From Bryoerythrophyllum caledonicum (lineage: Eukaryota; Streptophyta; Bryopsida; Pottiales; Pottiaceae): a stretch of 64,000 nucleotides of DNA. Under the pieces are notes generated by a model. The model was not told the origin of the DNA and made no database searches. It saw only the letters and a program-made list of their open reading frames with translations. Shown in pieces: positions 22,776 through 33,980 of the stretch. Location of the stretch: assembly GCA_963971425.1 (NCBI GenBank), contig OZ020526.1, positions 896,180-960,179 on the forward strand, in the 5' to 3' direction. The position numbers and the translations under genes are program-made. How positions within the stretch are numbered: the stretch's first letter is position 1; the number at the start of each line of letters is the position of its first letter.

Positions 22776-25700
22776 AAGACCAGAAGATCAAGACAATTCG
22801 AATAATCGTATCATCAGTTAAGGATTCTCTTTTACCTCACATCATGACTTTCACTGATCCTAGACAAATGTTTAGCAAGCTACGTGCTCTATTTGAATTC
22901 AAATCTGTCAATCATAGAGTTACCTTGAGATCCCAGCTTTACAATTTGAAAATGCTAGAAAAAACCACTATTGAGGATCACTTAAAACTAATTACAATGG
23001 TAGTTGCGAAACTGGCCAATGTTGGCATCATAATCCCGGACGATGAGTTGGTCGACCGTACTCTCACAAGTCTACCTCATAGTTGGGCTATCTTCTGTGA
23101 GATCATATCTGCACGGGAAACGCAAATAAGTTTCTCTGAGTTAGAATCCAGGTTACTACAGGAAGATGAGAAACGCTCCAGGAAAACAATCGAAGAAGCT
23201 CTTGCGGCCACTGATGAAACAGTTAACTATACTTACAAGCACGGAAGCAGAGACAACCGTAGCAACACATTGCAGCATGGTCGAGGTCGTAGTTACTCAC
23301 AGCAAAACAGACGGACCCCAGGCGGTTGGAACTCCGGCACAAACGGCAACACTCCGCAAGCCAGCTGGAACTCAAGCGGCGGAAACTCAGGCAGTTGGAA
23401 TTTCAACAGAAACAGTAACTCACGCAGTGGCGGCGGAGGCGGCCGTAGCTCCAACTTCATACAGAATCAGTGAAATAATCAAACAAGTCAGAATCCTGGA
23501 ACTGGAACCTATAACCGTGGGTCTCCTCGCAGCAACTTCGGCAGAACTGGGGTATGCCACCTATGCGGTAGCCCCGACCACTGGGCAGACCAATGTGAGA
23601 TTCGGTTACTACAAATCCGCATCCGAGAACTTCAAAATGGACAGGGAAGAAACTCGGGACCTGCCTAGAAGGAAAATCAAGTTCACATCACAGAAACTGT
23701 CCCTGAAACTGCCACCAGTGAAGAGTCTCCACCTTCACAGACTATTCATGAGATATACGCAACAGAATTTCATGGAGATGAATCAAATTGGTACTTAGAT
23801 AGTGGAGCAAGTACACACGTCACAGGTAATCAAGGGTTACTCACAGACATTAGAGCTGGACCAAAATCTCAGGTCAAAACTGCAAATGGCCGTACTCTCC
23901 CTGTAAACGCACAAGGTGCTATTACATTACATGGAAATAAACGGATCTCAGATATTCTGTATGTACCGGGTCTATGCAAGAATCTCTTATTTGTAGGAAA
24001 ACTTGCTGACGCTGGACACTACACACTTTTTGGCCCAAGGAACTATTGGATTTTTGAGAAAGGCACCTTCAACAAAGTCATCGTTACAGGTGATAGACCA
24101 TACACCAACAATCTGTATCGCCTTCATACCTCTCCTCCAGAAGTACCTATGACAAATGACGCCTCACCACCTCCTCAATTTGTAAATACTATTTCTTTAG
24201 CTACAGCAGATCTTACGGAACTCCGGCACAGGCGATTAGGTCATTTAAATTTCCAGTCCCTCTCAAACCTCTCCAGACACGGCATGGTGACAGGACTCCC
24301 CTCACTCAAGCATTCTCACCACATATGTGAAGCATGCATCTTGGGCAAACAACATATCCATGCTATTCCTAAACAGGTGACACCTTTTACTACAAGGCCA
24401 CTTGAACTTCTTCACTCTGATTTATGCGGACCTTTTCCAAGACAATCTCTTTCTGGAAACAAGTATATTCTTACATTTATTGATGATTTTTCAAGAAGAA
24501 CATGGGTTTATTTTCTCATCGTCAAGAGTGACACCTTTCAAACATTTCAACTATTTCAACGTCGCTTGGAGCGCGAAACCGCACTATCTATTGCCTGGAT
24601 TAGAACTGATCGGGGTGGCGAGTTCTTATCTACATAATTCAACGCATACTGCTCACAGCAAGGTATACAGAGACAACTCACTGCCGCTCACACCCCTCAA
24701 CAGAACGGTGTCGTAGAAAGAAAAAAACCGTCATCTCTGTAAAACCATGAGAACACTCTTATTTGGCGCCTCTCTTCCTACTTACCTTTGGAAGGAAGCT
24801 GTCCGCACCGCAAATTATCTAGCAAACCGCATGCCACACCGCTCCATTCCATCCACACCTCTTGAATGCTTCTCTGGCAGGAAACCCGATCTCTCTCACC
24901 TGCGCATCTTTGGCTGCAGAGCATATGTTCACCTACAGGACGTGAACAAATTGGATCACAAATCCCTTCTCACTATACATATTGGCTATGATGATCAAAC
25001 AAAGGCGTACAGATGCTATGACTATTCTAGAAGAAAAATTATCATCTCCCGCAACGTACGCTTTAATGAAAGACTTCTCGGATTCTTACGTCACACTCCA
25101 GCCCTTCAGCCCACATACGATGCCTTGGACGAGTTTTTGCATTTTCAGCACACACCTATTCAACCTGCACAACAGCCTATTATCTCGCCGGAACCTACGC
25201 AACCTCTTTCCTTGGGACCTTCTGAAATTTCACTCCTGCCTGACAACCAACCACCAACCCCAACCTCTCTCGTACCTGCAAGCCCCTCTCAATCATCAAA
25301 TCTTCCCTCGGAACCACTGTCATCCAACTCACAACTGCCGCCCAGGTCTCCACAGCCTTCTCCGGACAGCCCAATATCCACAGACCCTGCAAACACCGAA
25401 ACCTCTGCAAATTCCGACACCTTATCTAATTCTCATTCTCTAGCTCACTCCGATACTCTACAGCCTACACGTCGTTCCACACGATTTCGGAAACAGAGTA
25501 TCAAACTAGATGACTACATTCTATCAGTCACACCTGAAGATTTTGACCTTTGCCTCACAGAAAGTCTCCCTGAACCCGTTGGCGATGACCTCACATACGC
25601 TCAAGCAGCTACACATCCAGGTTGGACGAAAGCAATGCAAGACGAAATGGACTCCATCTACAAAAACGACACTTGGGATTTAGTTTCTTTACCCCCAGGC

Positions 25701-27227
25701 AAGAAGGCCATCTCCGCAAAATGGATATATAAGACAAAGACTCCCTTACCAGGTCAATTGCCTTGTCTCAAAGCTCGCTTAGTAGCTCACGGGTTCCAAC
25801 AACGGCAAGGAATAGACTTTGATGAAGTCTTTGCACCCGTAGTAAAATGGTCCACTATTCGTACTCTCACGGCTCATGCCGCCCACCTTGGTCAAGACAT
25901 CTACCACCTCGACATCAAAACCGCCTTCCTCTATGGACATCTTCAGGATGAAATTTATATGATCCAGCCACAGGGTTTCGAAGTTCCTCGCACAGAACAT
26001 CTCGTTTGCAAGTTAAAACAGTCACTCTATGGCCTCAAACAGAGTCCACGCATGTGGTATGAAGAATTTCACACCTACCTCTCATCTCTTGGATTTACTC
26101 GTAGCACCAGTGACTCAAATCTATACTACAAGGGACAAGGACGTACAAAGATACTACTTGCTATCTACGTTGATGACATCTTCATTACGGGGGGGAACAA
26201 ACAGGAGGTCATGACCCTCATACAACAAATTGAAAAGAAATTTGACTGTACCTTCCTTGGCATTGTTGCACGCTATTTAGGTGTTCAATTCCTGAAACTA
26301 CACAATGGCGTATTTCTAAACCAAACACAATATGCTCTTCAAATACTCAAGGATCATGGTATGGACAATTCAAAACCTGAACACATCCCTCTTCCAGCTG
26401 GCCTCATTATTCTCAGTGACATGCATGCCACAACGGTAAACCCTACATCATATTGTAAAATTGTTGGCCAGCTCATATTTCTTACTACAACCCGACCCGA
26501 CATAGCATTTGTTGTCGGCCTTGTCTCCAGGTTTATGGCTGCTCTCAAGTCCCTCACATGAATGCCGTCCTCCACATCTTACACTATATCAAAAAAACAG
26601 TTGACTTTGGACTATTCTATCAAAGAGACAATCACACTTCAGTTCAAGGTTATACCAATGCCGATTGGGCCTCTTGCAATGATACTCGCAAATCCACTGG
26701 TGGTTATTGTTTTTATGGGCTGGGTCAACTATCACATGGCAGAGTAAACAGCAACCAACAATTTCCAAGAGCTCCATTGAATCCGAGTATCTCAGTCTCT
26801 CAAACGGCGCCTCCAAAGCAGTATGGCTTAAACGACTCCTAGAAGAACTAGAATCAGACACTACACCCACACCTGCTCTATCTATCACCCTTAGCAACTC
26901 AGATATACATAGAAACCTACACCCACCTGTCACTATATCCATGCACTGTGACAATCAATCAGCAATCAAACTGGCCAAGAACCCCGTCTTTCACGCCCGA
27001 ACCAAACATATTGAAGTTCACCATCATTTTATACGCGAAAGGGTTTTGTGGGGGGAAGAAACACTACATTATGTATCAACAGATGAACAAACAGCCAACA
27101 TCTTTACCAAATCCCTCTCTCGTAACAAGTTTGAAAAACATAGAGACACACTAGGTATCACCAGCCTTCTACACTAGTCAAAACCTCTTAGATATAAGAC
27201 AGCCTTCTCCATGTCCTTAAAACTTCA

Positions 27228-27449
27228 AAATTCAGCACCACTAAATCCTTTAACCTGGCGCTCGCATTCTTTCCAAGAAGAAAACAGACCAGTACAATAA
27301 TCTCTTCTTACAGCATACACCTTAAACCTCCTACCGATACCTAAAATTGGTTCTCCTTCTGAAACCCTAACCTCTCGTATGATATTTGGATCAAAACCCT
27401 CCTCCAAAAATTCATTCTTACCGCTGGACGACGCTTGAACCATTGGCAC
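27228..27449 (-). pseudogene. Antisense fragment of RNase H1/viroplasmin-type RNA-DNA hybrid-binding domain
   Basis: In the copia 3' non-coding part, the minus strand encodes RRFKVYAVRRDYCTGLFSSW followed by KECERQVKGFSGAEF (about 27332-27228). This is the pattern of the Cauli_VI / RNase H1 N-terminal domain (YAVxxGRxxGIYxSWxECxxQVxGFxGAxYKxF), which binds RNA-DNA hybrids in cellular RNase H1 and caulimovirus P6. The preceding residues are unrecognised. It ends in a stop right after the domain core, so it is a fragment. Being antisense to the retroelement it is not part of its pol; capture of a host or pararetroviral piece is the likeliest reading. Confidence 0.6.
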
Positions 27450-27796
27450 CTTCTTCGAAGACTGCTCATCCTACCTCCCAGTTCCTGGTACATCACTGCC
27501 ACCAAAGAACAACTGACCTCTTTGACCAACGACCTCTCCCAAGGCACCGAAGCACGTCGCCAAAATTCGCAAAACCAAGTAAGTCGTCATCAACATCCAG
27601 TCAACAAACAATTCGACTTGCAAAACAACATACTCTCCTCAGTATTCTATTCATCAACAAACAAAACCACGATTACACAAAAAATTCTTACCAACTCCCT
27701 CGTGGTACTCATTCTTTAGATGCCGTGTCTCGCTACTCTCTTCCCTCGTCTGTGCTGTCCACTTGTAGAGTATCACACACAGGCGTTGCGGGGGGG

Positions 27797-27966
27797 TGTT
27801 GGAAGTATGCGCCTGTGCTTCCCATCTTTCATCCTCTGTTCATCCACATCAGATCTTACTGCTGATTGGACCGCAGTCTGGTTTCTTAATGTAGGTCGCT
27901 GTAGACAGTATATCAGCTAGCTCATCTCTCTTGTAATTCAATCTCTCGTGTATGTGCTACTACACA
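27797..27966 (+). repeat. 3' LTR of the truncated copia element
   Basis: It starts TGTTGGAAGTATG directly after a G-rich polypurine tract and ends about 170 bp later at ...CTACTACA(CA). The exact right edge is uncertain by two bases because no partner LTR is present. The size matches the 173-bp LTRs of the second copia element. Confidence 0.65.
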
Positions 27967-28240
27967 ACTGGACACCGTCCATTTTCACACAAGGGCAGTT
28001 GTACTCCATGTACGAGGACCATGCAACACACTTCAATACCGATGAGATTTGGTCGTACAAGAACCTACTCGATTGCTCCCATGAGCAGGTGCATTGGAAA
28101 TGGATAACCGATCTCAACGACAATTCCTCGCAGTTGACGTTCATCTGCAACAACAAACAAATTCTTGTTGTCCACAAAGGAGCATCAGTTTCTCGTGAGA
28201 TCTTTGCTGAGGTTGTTGCAAAGATCAGGCTAGAGACTGC
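27966..28240 (+). pseudogene. Unrecognised protein fragment next to hAT remnant
   Basis: About 90 open codons (QGQLYSMYEDHATHFNTDEI ... VVAKIRLETAG) end at a good splice-donor-like site (CCG|GTATGTT at about 28240). No family recognised. It lies upstream of, and in the same orientation as, the hAT-like sequence at 28910-29953, so it may be an upstream exon of that gene. The reading would need transcript support. The ATG at 27948 lies in the copia LTR and is probably not the true start. Confidence 0.35.
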
Positions 28241-28243
28241 CGG

Positions 28244-29340
28244 TATGTTCTTGTTTGTTGCATGGCTGAACTTGTTGTGTTCTCATAGGCTTTAAGCACC
28301 TGGTTATGTGTTTGTTGTTTGTTATTTGCTTCTGTTGCCGTCTCTTCTTGTGCTTTGATTTAGGATTGTCAGAGGTTTTTTTATTGAATTCTCTTTTCTT
28401 TTTATCTGCTGTGTTTATGTTTCTTCTGTTAGGTCCTGCACTTACTGAAATGTGCTCTTTAGAGATATCAGAGGTTTTGGTAGTGATGCAGCTCTATTCT
28501 CTTCCTTTCTGTTGTGGTACTGATCGATTTAGGGTTATGTATAGAATGCCATCCATTGTGATTGTAAATTTGCAGGGTTTAGATTTCAGTTCTATGATGC
28601 AACTCCATTCTCTTTCCACTTGTTTGCTATGGTTGTTTGTGTTGTTTTTGTTACCGCTTTGTCTGCTTGGCAATGTCCTGTCAATGTCGGGTTATGCCAT
28701 CCATTGTGATCGTATGTTATTTTTTAAGTCTCAGATACTGTTGTAGTGATGCAGCTCTATCCACTTTTCCTTTTGAAATAGTCTCCATTTGTGTTTCCCC
28801 TTCTTCATTGGTTTGGGTGAGTCCTGAACTTGGGTGACACTTCTTCTTCTGTTATTTAGGGTTAGAATGCCACTGAGTTTTTCTTTCACAGTACAAGGTT
28901 ATTGAAGTTATTGCAATGTCGGAGGACATGAATTTGGCAAAGTATGCCAATGAAGGTTGTTATGAGCTTTATCTGCCTTTTGTTTAGTCTTCAATCATGC
29001 TATCTGAACTGAACTATGGGTGTGTTAGTTTTTTCTCTAGACTCCATTTCTTTTGTATGTCATTTTCTAGAGGAGATTTTATGGACTCTACATTTTGTTT
29101 ACTTTGGTGAAGCCCTTGTCTTTCTTGTCCTCTTTCTAATGCAGTCAGCTCCCTCTACAACAGCCTGATGTTATAATGAAATGGCTTTGGTCTAGGAATG
29201 TGAACTTGTTGCGTAGATCAAGCTTTAAGCAGCTGATATGTTTTTGTTTTTTGCATGGCTGAACTTGCCGTTGCGTAGATCAGGCTTTAAGCAGCTTGTA
29301 TGTTCTCGTTTTTTCCATTGCTGAAATTGTCTTTGCACTG
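28244..29340. repeat. T/G-rich stretch with internal duplications
   Basis: GATGCAGCTCTATTCTC-type sequence recurs at 28484, 28596 and 28747. GCCATCCATTGTGATTGTA-type sequence recurs at 28550 and 28696. A roughly 61-bp unit starting GTAGATCARGCTTTAAGCAGC occurs twice in tandem at 29214-29329, with a partial relative at 28246-28300. The stretch could be intronic sequence or subterminal repeats of the decayed hAT. No coding sequence is supported except a possible short exon at 28892-28955. Confidence 0.5.
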
Positions 29341-29953
29341 ATAAAATTATTGAACATGTTGGGTTGATAATGCAGTGGGAGCCTCTGGGCTCATCAAAGA
29401 ATTGGAGAATCGCTTTCATCACAGAACGTTATGCAAGCCATGGGTATCCTGTACCCGTAGTACTGGCTTCAAGGAGATTGTGAGGAAAGCTTCTCCAAAC
29501 ACATCCGAGTCCTTATGGACTATTACGAGCATGGGAAGATTTGGGCAAAGACAACAATAAGATTTTAGTCCCAACTCTCATTGATCGTGAGCTATTGTTG
29601 AGCCAGCAGGGCTTATTCAAGCTCACCATGTTGTCCAATGCACGCGCCGCCATGGAGCCACCATTTGACTGTAATCCACTAACAAGGCTATGGAAGGGCC
29701 TTGATGCTACAACGTGCTTGACGCACCACTTCTCTGAGTACATGAAATTGGCCGAGATGGCGATTGTGCACGTCATAGGGTCGGTTGAGGATGAACGCAT
29801 GTTTTCTTCAATTTCATTTCTCAAGTCCAAAGTGCGCAACAACTTAGACAAGCATCTGCAGTGTGTTGTGGGGATGTACTCTCAAAAAATATTCACCTTA
29901 GAGACTTTCCCATACGATGCAATGTTCCAGAAATGGGTGAATGGCGGTGAGTG
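28910..29953 (+). mobile_element. Decayed hAT-superfamily transposase, C-terminal part
   Basis: Readable pieces in order: MSEDMNLAKYANEG, GLIKELENRF, then (frame change) NVMQAMGILYP-stop-YWLQGDCEESFSK with MDYYEHGKIWA, then (frame change) 29541-29954 with the hAT dimerisation domain. That domain reads YMKLAEMAIVHVIGSVEDER, then MFSSISFLKSKVRNNLD, where common hAT proteins have P.SSA.SERxFS...IKSxxRxxL. hAT enzymes move DNA by cut-and-paste, and the C-terminal domain mediates dimerisation. The stop in YP-stop-YW (29457-29459, TAG for likely CAG) and two frame changes make it inactive. The N-terminal BED finger and terminal repeats were not found. Confidence 0.65.
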
Positions 29954-29959
29954 ATATCG

Positions 29960-31040
29960 GTATGGGCTTCTAGCCTAAAGCATCATCAACATATCAACTT
30001 CTGCCTAAATCCTACCATAGTTTAGAGACCGTGAGCTTCTTTGTATGAGCTTAATAGTATGGCAGGCTCTTTGTTTCTATCATTTCTGTTGATTAGTTGG
30101 ACTCACCTCCAATCTAACGTTCAACTTTCAATGAAGCTCATTTCCCATTTATTTGCTTACTTTTGAGGAGTTTGCAGCAGTTTGCAGCACTAGCTGCATT
30201 CTTCATTAGACCGGTTATTTTTTCTACATCAGACGTCTTGATTCACGTGTAATTGCCACTTAGCACTCTTTCAACTTCTGAGGTTGCCCAAGTTGCACCT
30301 GTAGATTTTAGGATGTAGCCACTTTGCTTTTGTAATTTGTTGTTTTGTCGCCATGTGTTGCATCATTTCTGTGAATTGTGTTGCCACTGTAAATCGCAAA
30401 ATGGAAAAATTTGACTCTAGTGAATATCACATTTTTGCCTTCCAGCACTTCCAAAGTAGAGAATGTGGTCACATGCATGCACTGTACAAACGACTGAAGC
30501 AGCCATTCTCACCTTGCATCCCCTAAAAAACTCGCCCAGTCGGCACTATTCCTAAAACCAAAATAAAAGGGCTGGTCGTCACATACTTCACTCTAATCAC
30601 GATCCTATAGCGAGAGGAATGTCCTCAATGTACCCACGCATGACTCAAGATACAATTTTTAGACCTTGATTTTAAATTGCCGTAGTTGCCGCCAAAGAAA
30701 CGTGTTTAACGACTACCTTTCATGGGCAAAACGACAATGAGCTAACCAATTGAGGAGTGTCTCCACGGGAATCACCTTGTGCAAAGCTATTCCCCAATTA
30801 GCGCCATACGGTACAAATCCCACTGTGCGGCTTACTCAATTCTTGACTTAGTCGAAGGTGATTTATCCTCGGTATCCATAGGTATCCCCCATCGGTATCA
30901 TCCTTGGCATCCCCTTGGTATCCCCTTTTCACCTTCCACAATCTAAGTTGGGCATTATCCACTAGGAGGAAAATGACACAATTTATAGGACAAAAACAAT
31001 CATCAATGTGTGTAATGTGTTATCACCGTGATGAAGAACA
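29960..31040. other. No gene seen
   Basis: Non-coding DNA. Bases 30865-30935 repeat GGTATCC(C/A) several times. Otherwise only short chance frames. Confidence 0.4.
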
Positions 31041-32700
31041 TTGTAAGGCCAAAAATAGACCCCCTAAGAGAATCAATTTTTAAACCTACAAGGTCCTAAT
31101 GTTACACCACTTAACATTCCTGATGCTTATCTGTATATTCTAATTTACTGGGGCTGGATCCTTGGTTATGTCTATTTATATATTTAGAGTTTAATAATAC
31201 TATTATTTTAACCCAGTCATGTGGACTCGATTGACCCTTCCTTGGAACTTAAACACTTAACTCCGGATAAATTAATTAGGTATAGGTAATTATTTACTTA
31301 TTTGTTATCTAATCGTTACGGTTATTGATTATCATGATTATTACTATTATTTTTATTTATATATATATATATATATTTATTTTTATTTTATTTTATTTTA
31401 TTTTATTTTTTGGTTAATTTTTCGAGTTTAGGTCGGCTGATCAGGCCTGATCCAGATCCCGTTTTGTGGCAGCAACTTCAACAGCACTTATCTCTTGACT
31501 CGAGACTCCGAATCCAAAAAAAATTCCTCTCACAGTGATCAGCAACTCATTTCCAACTTGAATGAACCATTTAAAACCGAATTCAGCAGGCCGAGGACAT
31601 AGAAACCACCATCACAAGCAATTTCCATGCACCAACGATCTCAACACATCATTATGAACCAAGACGAACTTATGCATACAGGACGGAGTCAATGGGCTGC
31701 GAACTGGTTCAGTTCTGAAGGAACTTGTGGCCCAATACCTAATTCTGGCAAAAATTCGCCAGCGCTTCCGCATGAGATTCGGCCACCGGAATTTTAACAC
31801 CTGTTCCTCGCAGCTCTCCAGCACCTTCTCTCCAGCTAGCACCGCGCACGCCGGCTCTTGATCTCTCGCACAACAGCTCCAGCTCCCCAGACCTCGCGTG
31901 CAGCTCCACGACAACCGAGTGACGACCTCCAGCAATTCGCACCAGACTCACATTCACACGCCACCTCCTACTTCGCGCACGCAGGTGCGTACTCTCCGCG
32001 GCACTCCATCACCGAATTTCAGTTCACCAGCTCACCCTTCACAGATCGCGCGCACAGATGCGCACCACCAAAACAGAGTCTTCCAAGAGAAAACAGCTCC
32101 CCGCTCGCAGGAGCTTCTCGCTCACCCACGCCGATCCACCTCCTCGCGCAGGTACACCCTCCAGCTCGCGCAGGAGCCTCTCACACCGGAGCGCTTCAGC
32201 TTCCAGAAAAAAAACGAAGAGCGAGACCTCGCGCGCACACACGCCCTCCGGCTCCAGGAGCGCTCGCACCCACCAACACGGAGACACCTCCTCGCGCGCA
32301 GCCGGTGCGCTCACCACCAAAACCGGAAGAGCCTCTCCTCCAGCTCGCAGGAGCTTCCTCCAGCTCGCGTAGGAGCCTCTTCTCCAAAAAAAAAAAAACG
32401 CAGAGAGGCCAGCTCTCCCTCGCGCCCAGGGCGCACACCCACCAACCACAAAAAAAAACAAACCCAACCCAAAAAAACGAGAGCTCCAGCCCTCCCTCTT
32501 GCTCGCAGGAACTCCTCCTCGCTCCCCAAAAAACGGCCCCCCAAAATCCAGAGAGCTCCAGCTCTCTCGCCAGCGACTCAGCCTGGCTCGTTTTCTCTTT
32601 TTTTCTCTTTTTTTTCTTTTTCTTTTGGTCTTTCTCGTTTTTCTTCCCCGACAAGACTGGCTTAGTTTAAATGAGGCAGCCCATGACCTCTCACAGAAGT
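31040..32700 (+). repeat. Unnamed long repeat, copy 1
   Basis: It shares several blocks in the same order with 33980-35720: a head (AAAAATAGACCCCCTAAGAG, ACAAGGTCCTA), a T/A homopolymer-rich zone, GACTCCGAAT, an AACTTGA...CCA block, CCTAATTCTGGCAAAAATTC followed by GCGCTTCCGC, then a long C-rich, G-poor zone (31800-32570). The C-rich zone gives long overlapping open frames in several frames because stop codons are scarce. I do not regard these as genes. Confidence 0.5.
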
Positions 32701-33980
32701 GCAGGATTGGCTACTTACAGCCGTTTTTGCATGTTTTTAGTTTATTACTAGCATTAACTCGCCGCTTTGCTCCTGACAAGCCTCCCTAAAATTAATTCCA
32801 TGGTGGCAAGAATTGTCATGTGGCATGTGCATGGGGAAGCACACCCAACCACCTTCTTTTCTTTTCTTCCTTTTTTTTTTTCTTTTCCTCTTGATCTTTT
32901 AAAGACTATCACACTAGGTCTAGTACTAACTACTGATGATTTGCAATTTACTTCTAACTTCAAAAACAAACCACACAGCTGGACTCCCAGCACCCTAATT
33001 AGTCTACCTGAATTTTCCTAGCATTTTTGGAGTTCAATAAGTATTTTTCCCGAACGGTCAACCGCCGATCCACTAGTCAAACCCTAGAAATAAATAGCAA
33101 TTCAACTCGGAAAATTCTAGAAATTTTACCACTACTTCTACCTGCTAGGAGACACTCTCTCAATTTTTTCCATAATTTTTGTCCCATTTCTCAATTTTTA
33201 GTCATTTTCCAAAGACCTTTCTTTCCCTTTTTTATCTTTCTCTTCATTCCCACTCCACTTCCACTACACTTTCAAGCATATTAGTAGGGAAGAGGAAAAA
33301 TAGGAACCGTAGTGTGACATCATGGCACTAAGTTTATTACTCTAGGAATTTGACTTTAATAGATGGATTGACTACTACTTTAACTAAAATTGGGTCAATA
33401 CTATCAAAAACTCGAAAAAAACAAAGAAAAAAGAGTGAGGGCCCACTTTGGCCACTCACAAACATACTTGGTTGCATCGCCAGCCACCCTGTCACCGTTA
33501 GTCAAAAGCCAAGACACCGCAGACCTAGTCGAGGTCTAACGATACTAATGGCCAGCTAAATAATTATCCACAGGATTTTAGAGGGTGGAGAACGTACCTT
33601 CAAGCAACTCCCGCCACACAACAAGTTAGCACAAGGTTCCTTACATGCAATTCTTAGCTGGCCGAACCTACCGCACGTATGGCAGGTCTTCCGCAAGGGT
33701 TCAGGTGGGTGTTATGGTTTAGTTAATCCTTAACAAGGTTTCTGTGACCAAGGTAATTCTAACTTACTAATCGCGGTCCTAATGCCATAAGGAGGCATAC
33801 CGTATGCCGCGCTCCTTCCTAGCTGGACCCCAACATTTTGGATACATCCCCACTTCCACGGCACTCCACAAGGTAAATACAAGCCTAAAATGCGTTTGAA
33901 CTCAATCCCACCGTTAGTAATAACAAGACCTACCTACCCACAAATTCGCCTTGCTCTCGGCAGACTCACCAAAATTTGAG
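32700..33980. other. Spacer between repeat copies; no gene seen
   Basis: Mixed AT-rich and pyrimidine-rich DNA without convincing coding sequence. Part of 33400-33980 may belong to the upstream end of copy 2. Confidence 0.35.

Larger units (their letters stand above)
22778..27966 (+). mobile_element. Ty1/copia retrotransposon, 5'-truncated fossil
   Basis: The element begins inside gag (DQKIKTIRII; LLPHIMTFTDP) with no 5' LTR or gag N-terminus in the window. It continues through an Asn/Gly-rich zinc-knuckle region (CHLCGSPDHWADQC), protease (WYLDSGAST), integrase (HRRLGHLN, CEACILGKQ, DDFSRRTW, RTDRGGEF), RT (LDIKTAFLYGHL; YVDDIFITGG) and RNase H (CDNQSAIKLAKNPVFHARTKHIE) to about 27177. After about 620 bp of non-coding DNA come a purine tract (GCGGGGGGG) and a short 3' LTR. 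It is broken, with about five interruptions plus the missing 5' end. The left junction falls in the SUVR-like gene. Confidence 0.88.

Noticed and set aside
28306-28746. Open frame with several hydrophobic segments resembling a membrane protein
   Set aside because: T-rich DNA naturally gives Leu/Phe/Cys-rich frames, and internal DNA duplications explain the repeats.
31858-32670. Long plus-strand open frames (255-270 codons) rich in Pro, Ser, Arg
   Set aside because: Overlapping frames are open in several registers because the DNA is C-rich and stop-poor. No domain or conserved pattern, and a diverged repeat copy shares the zone.
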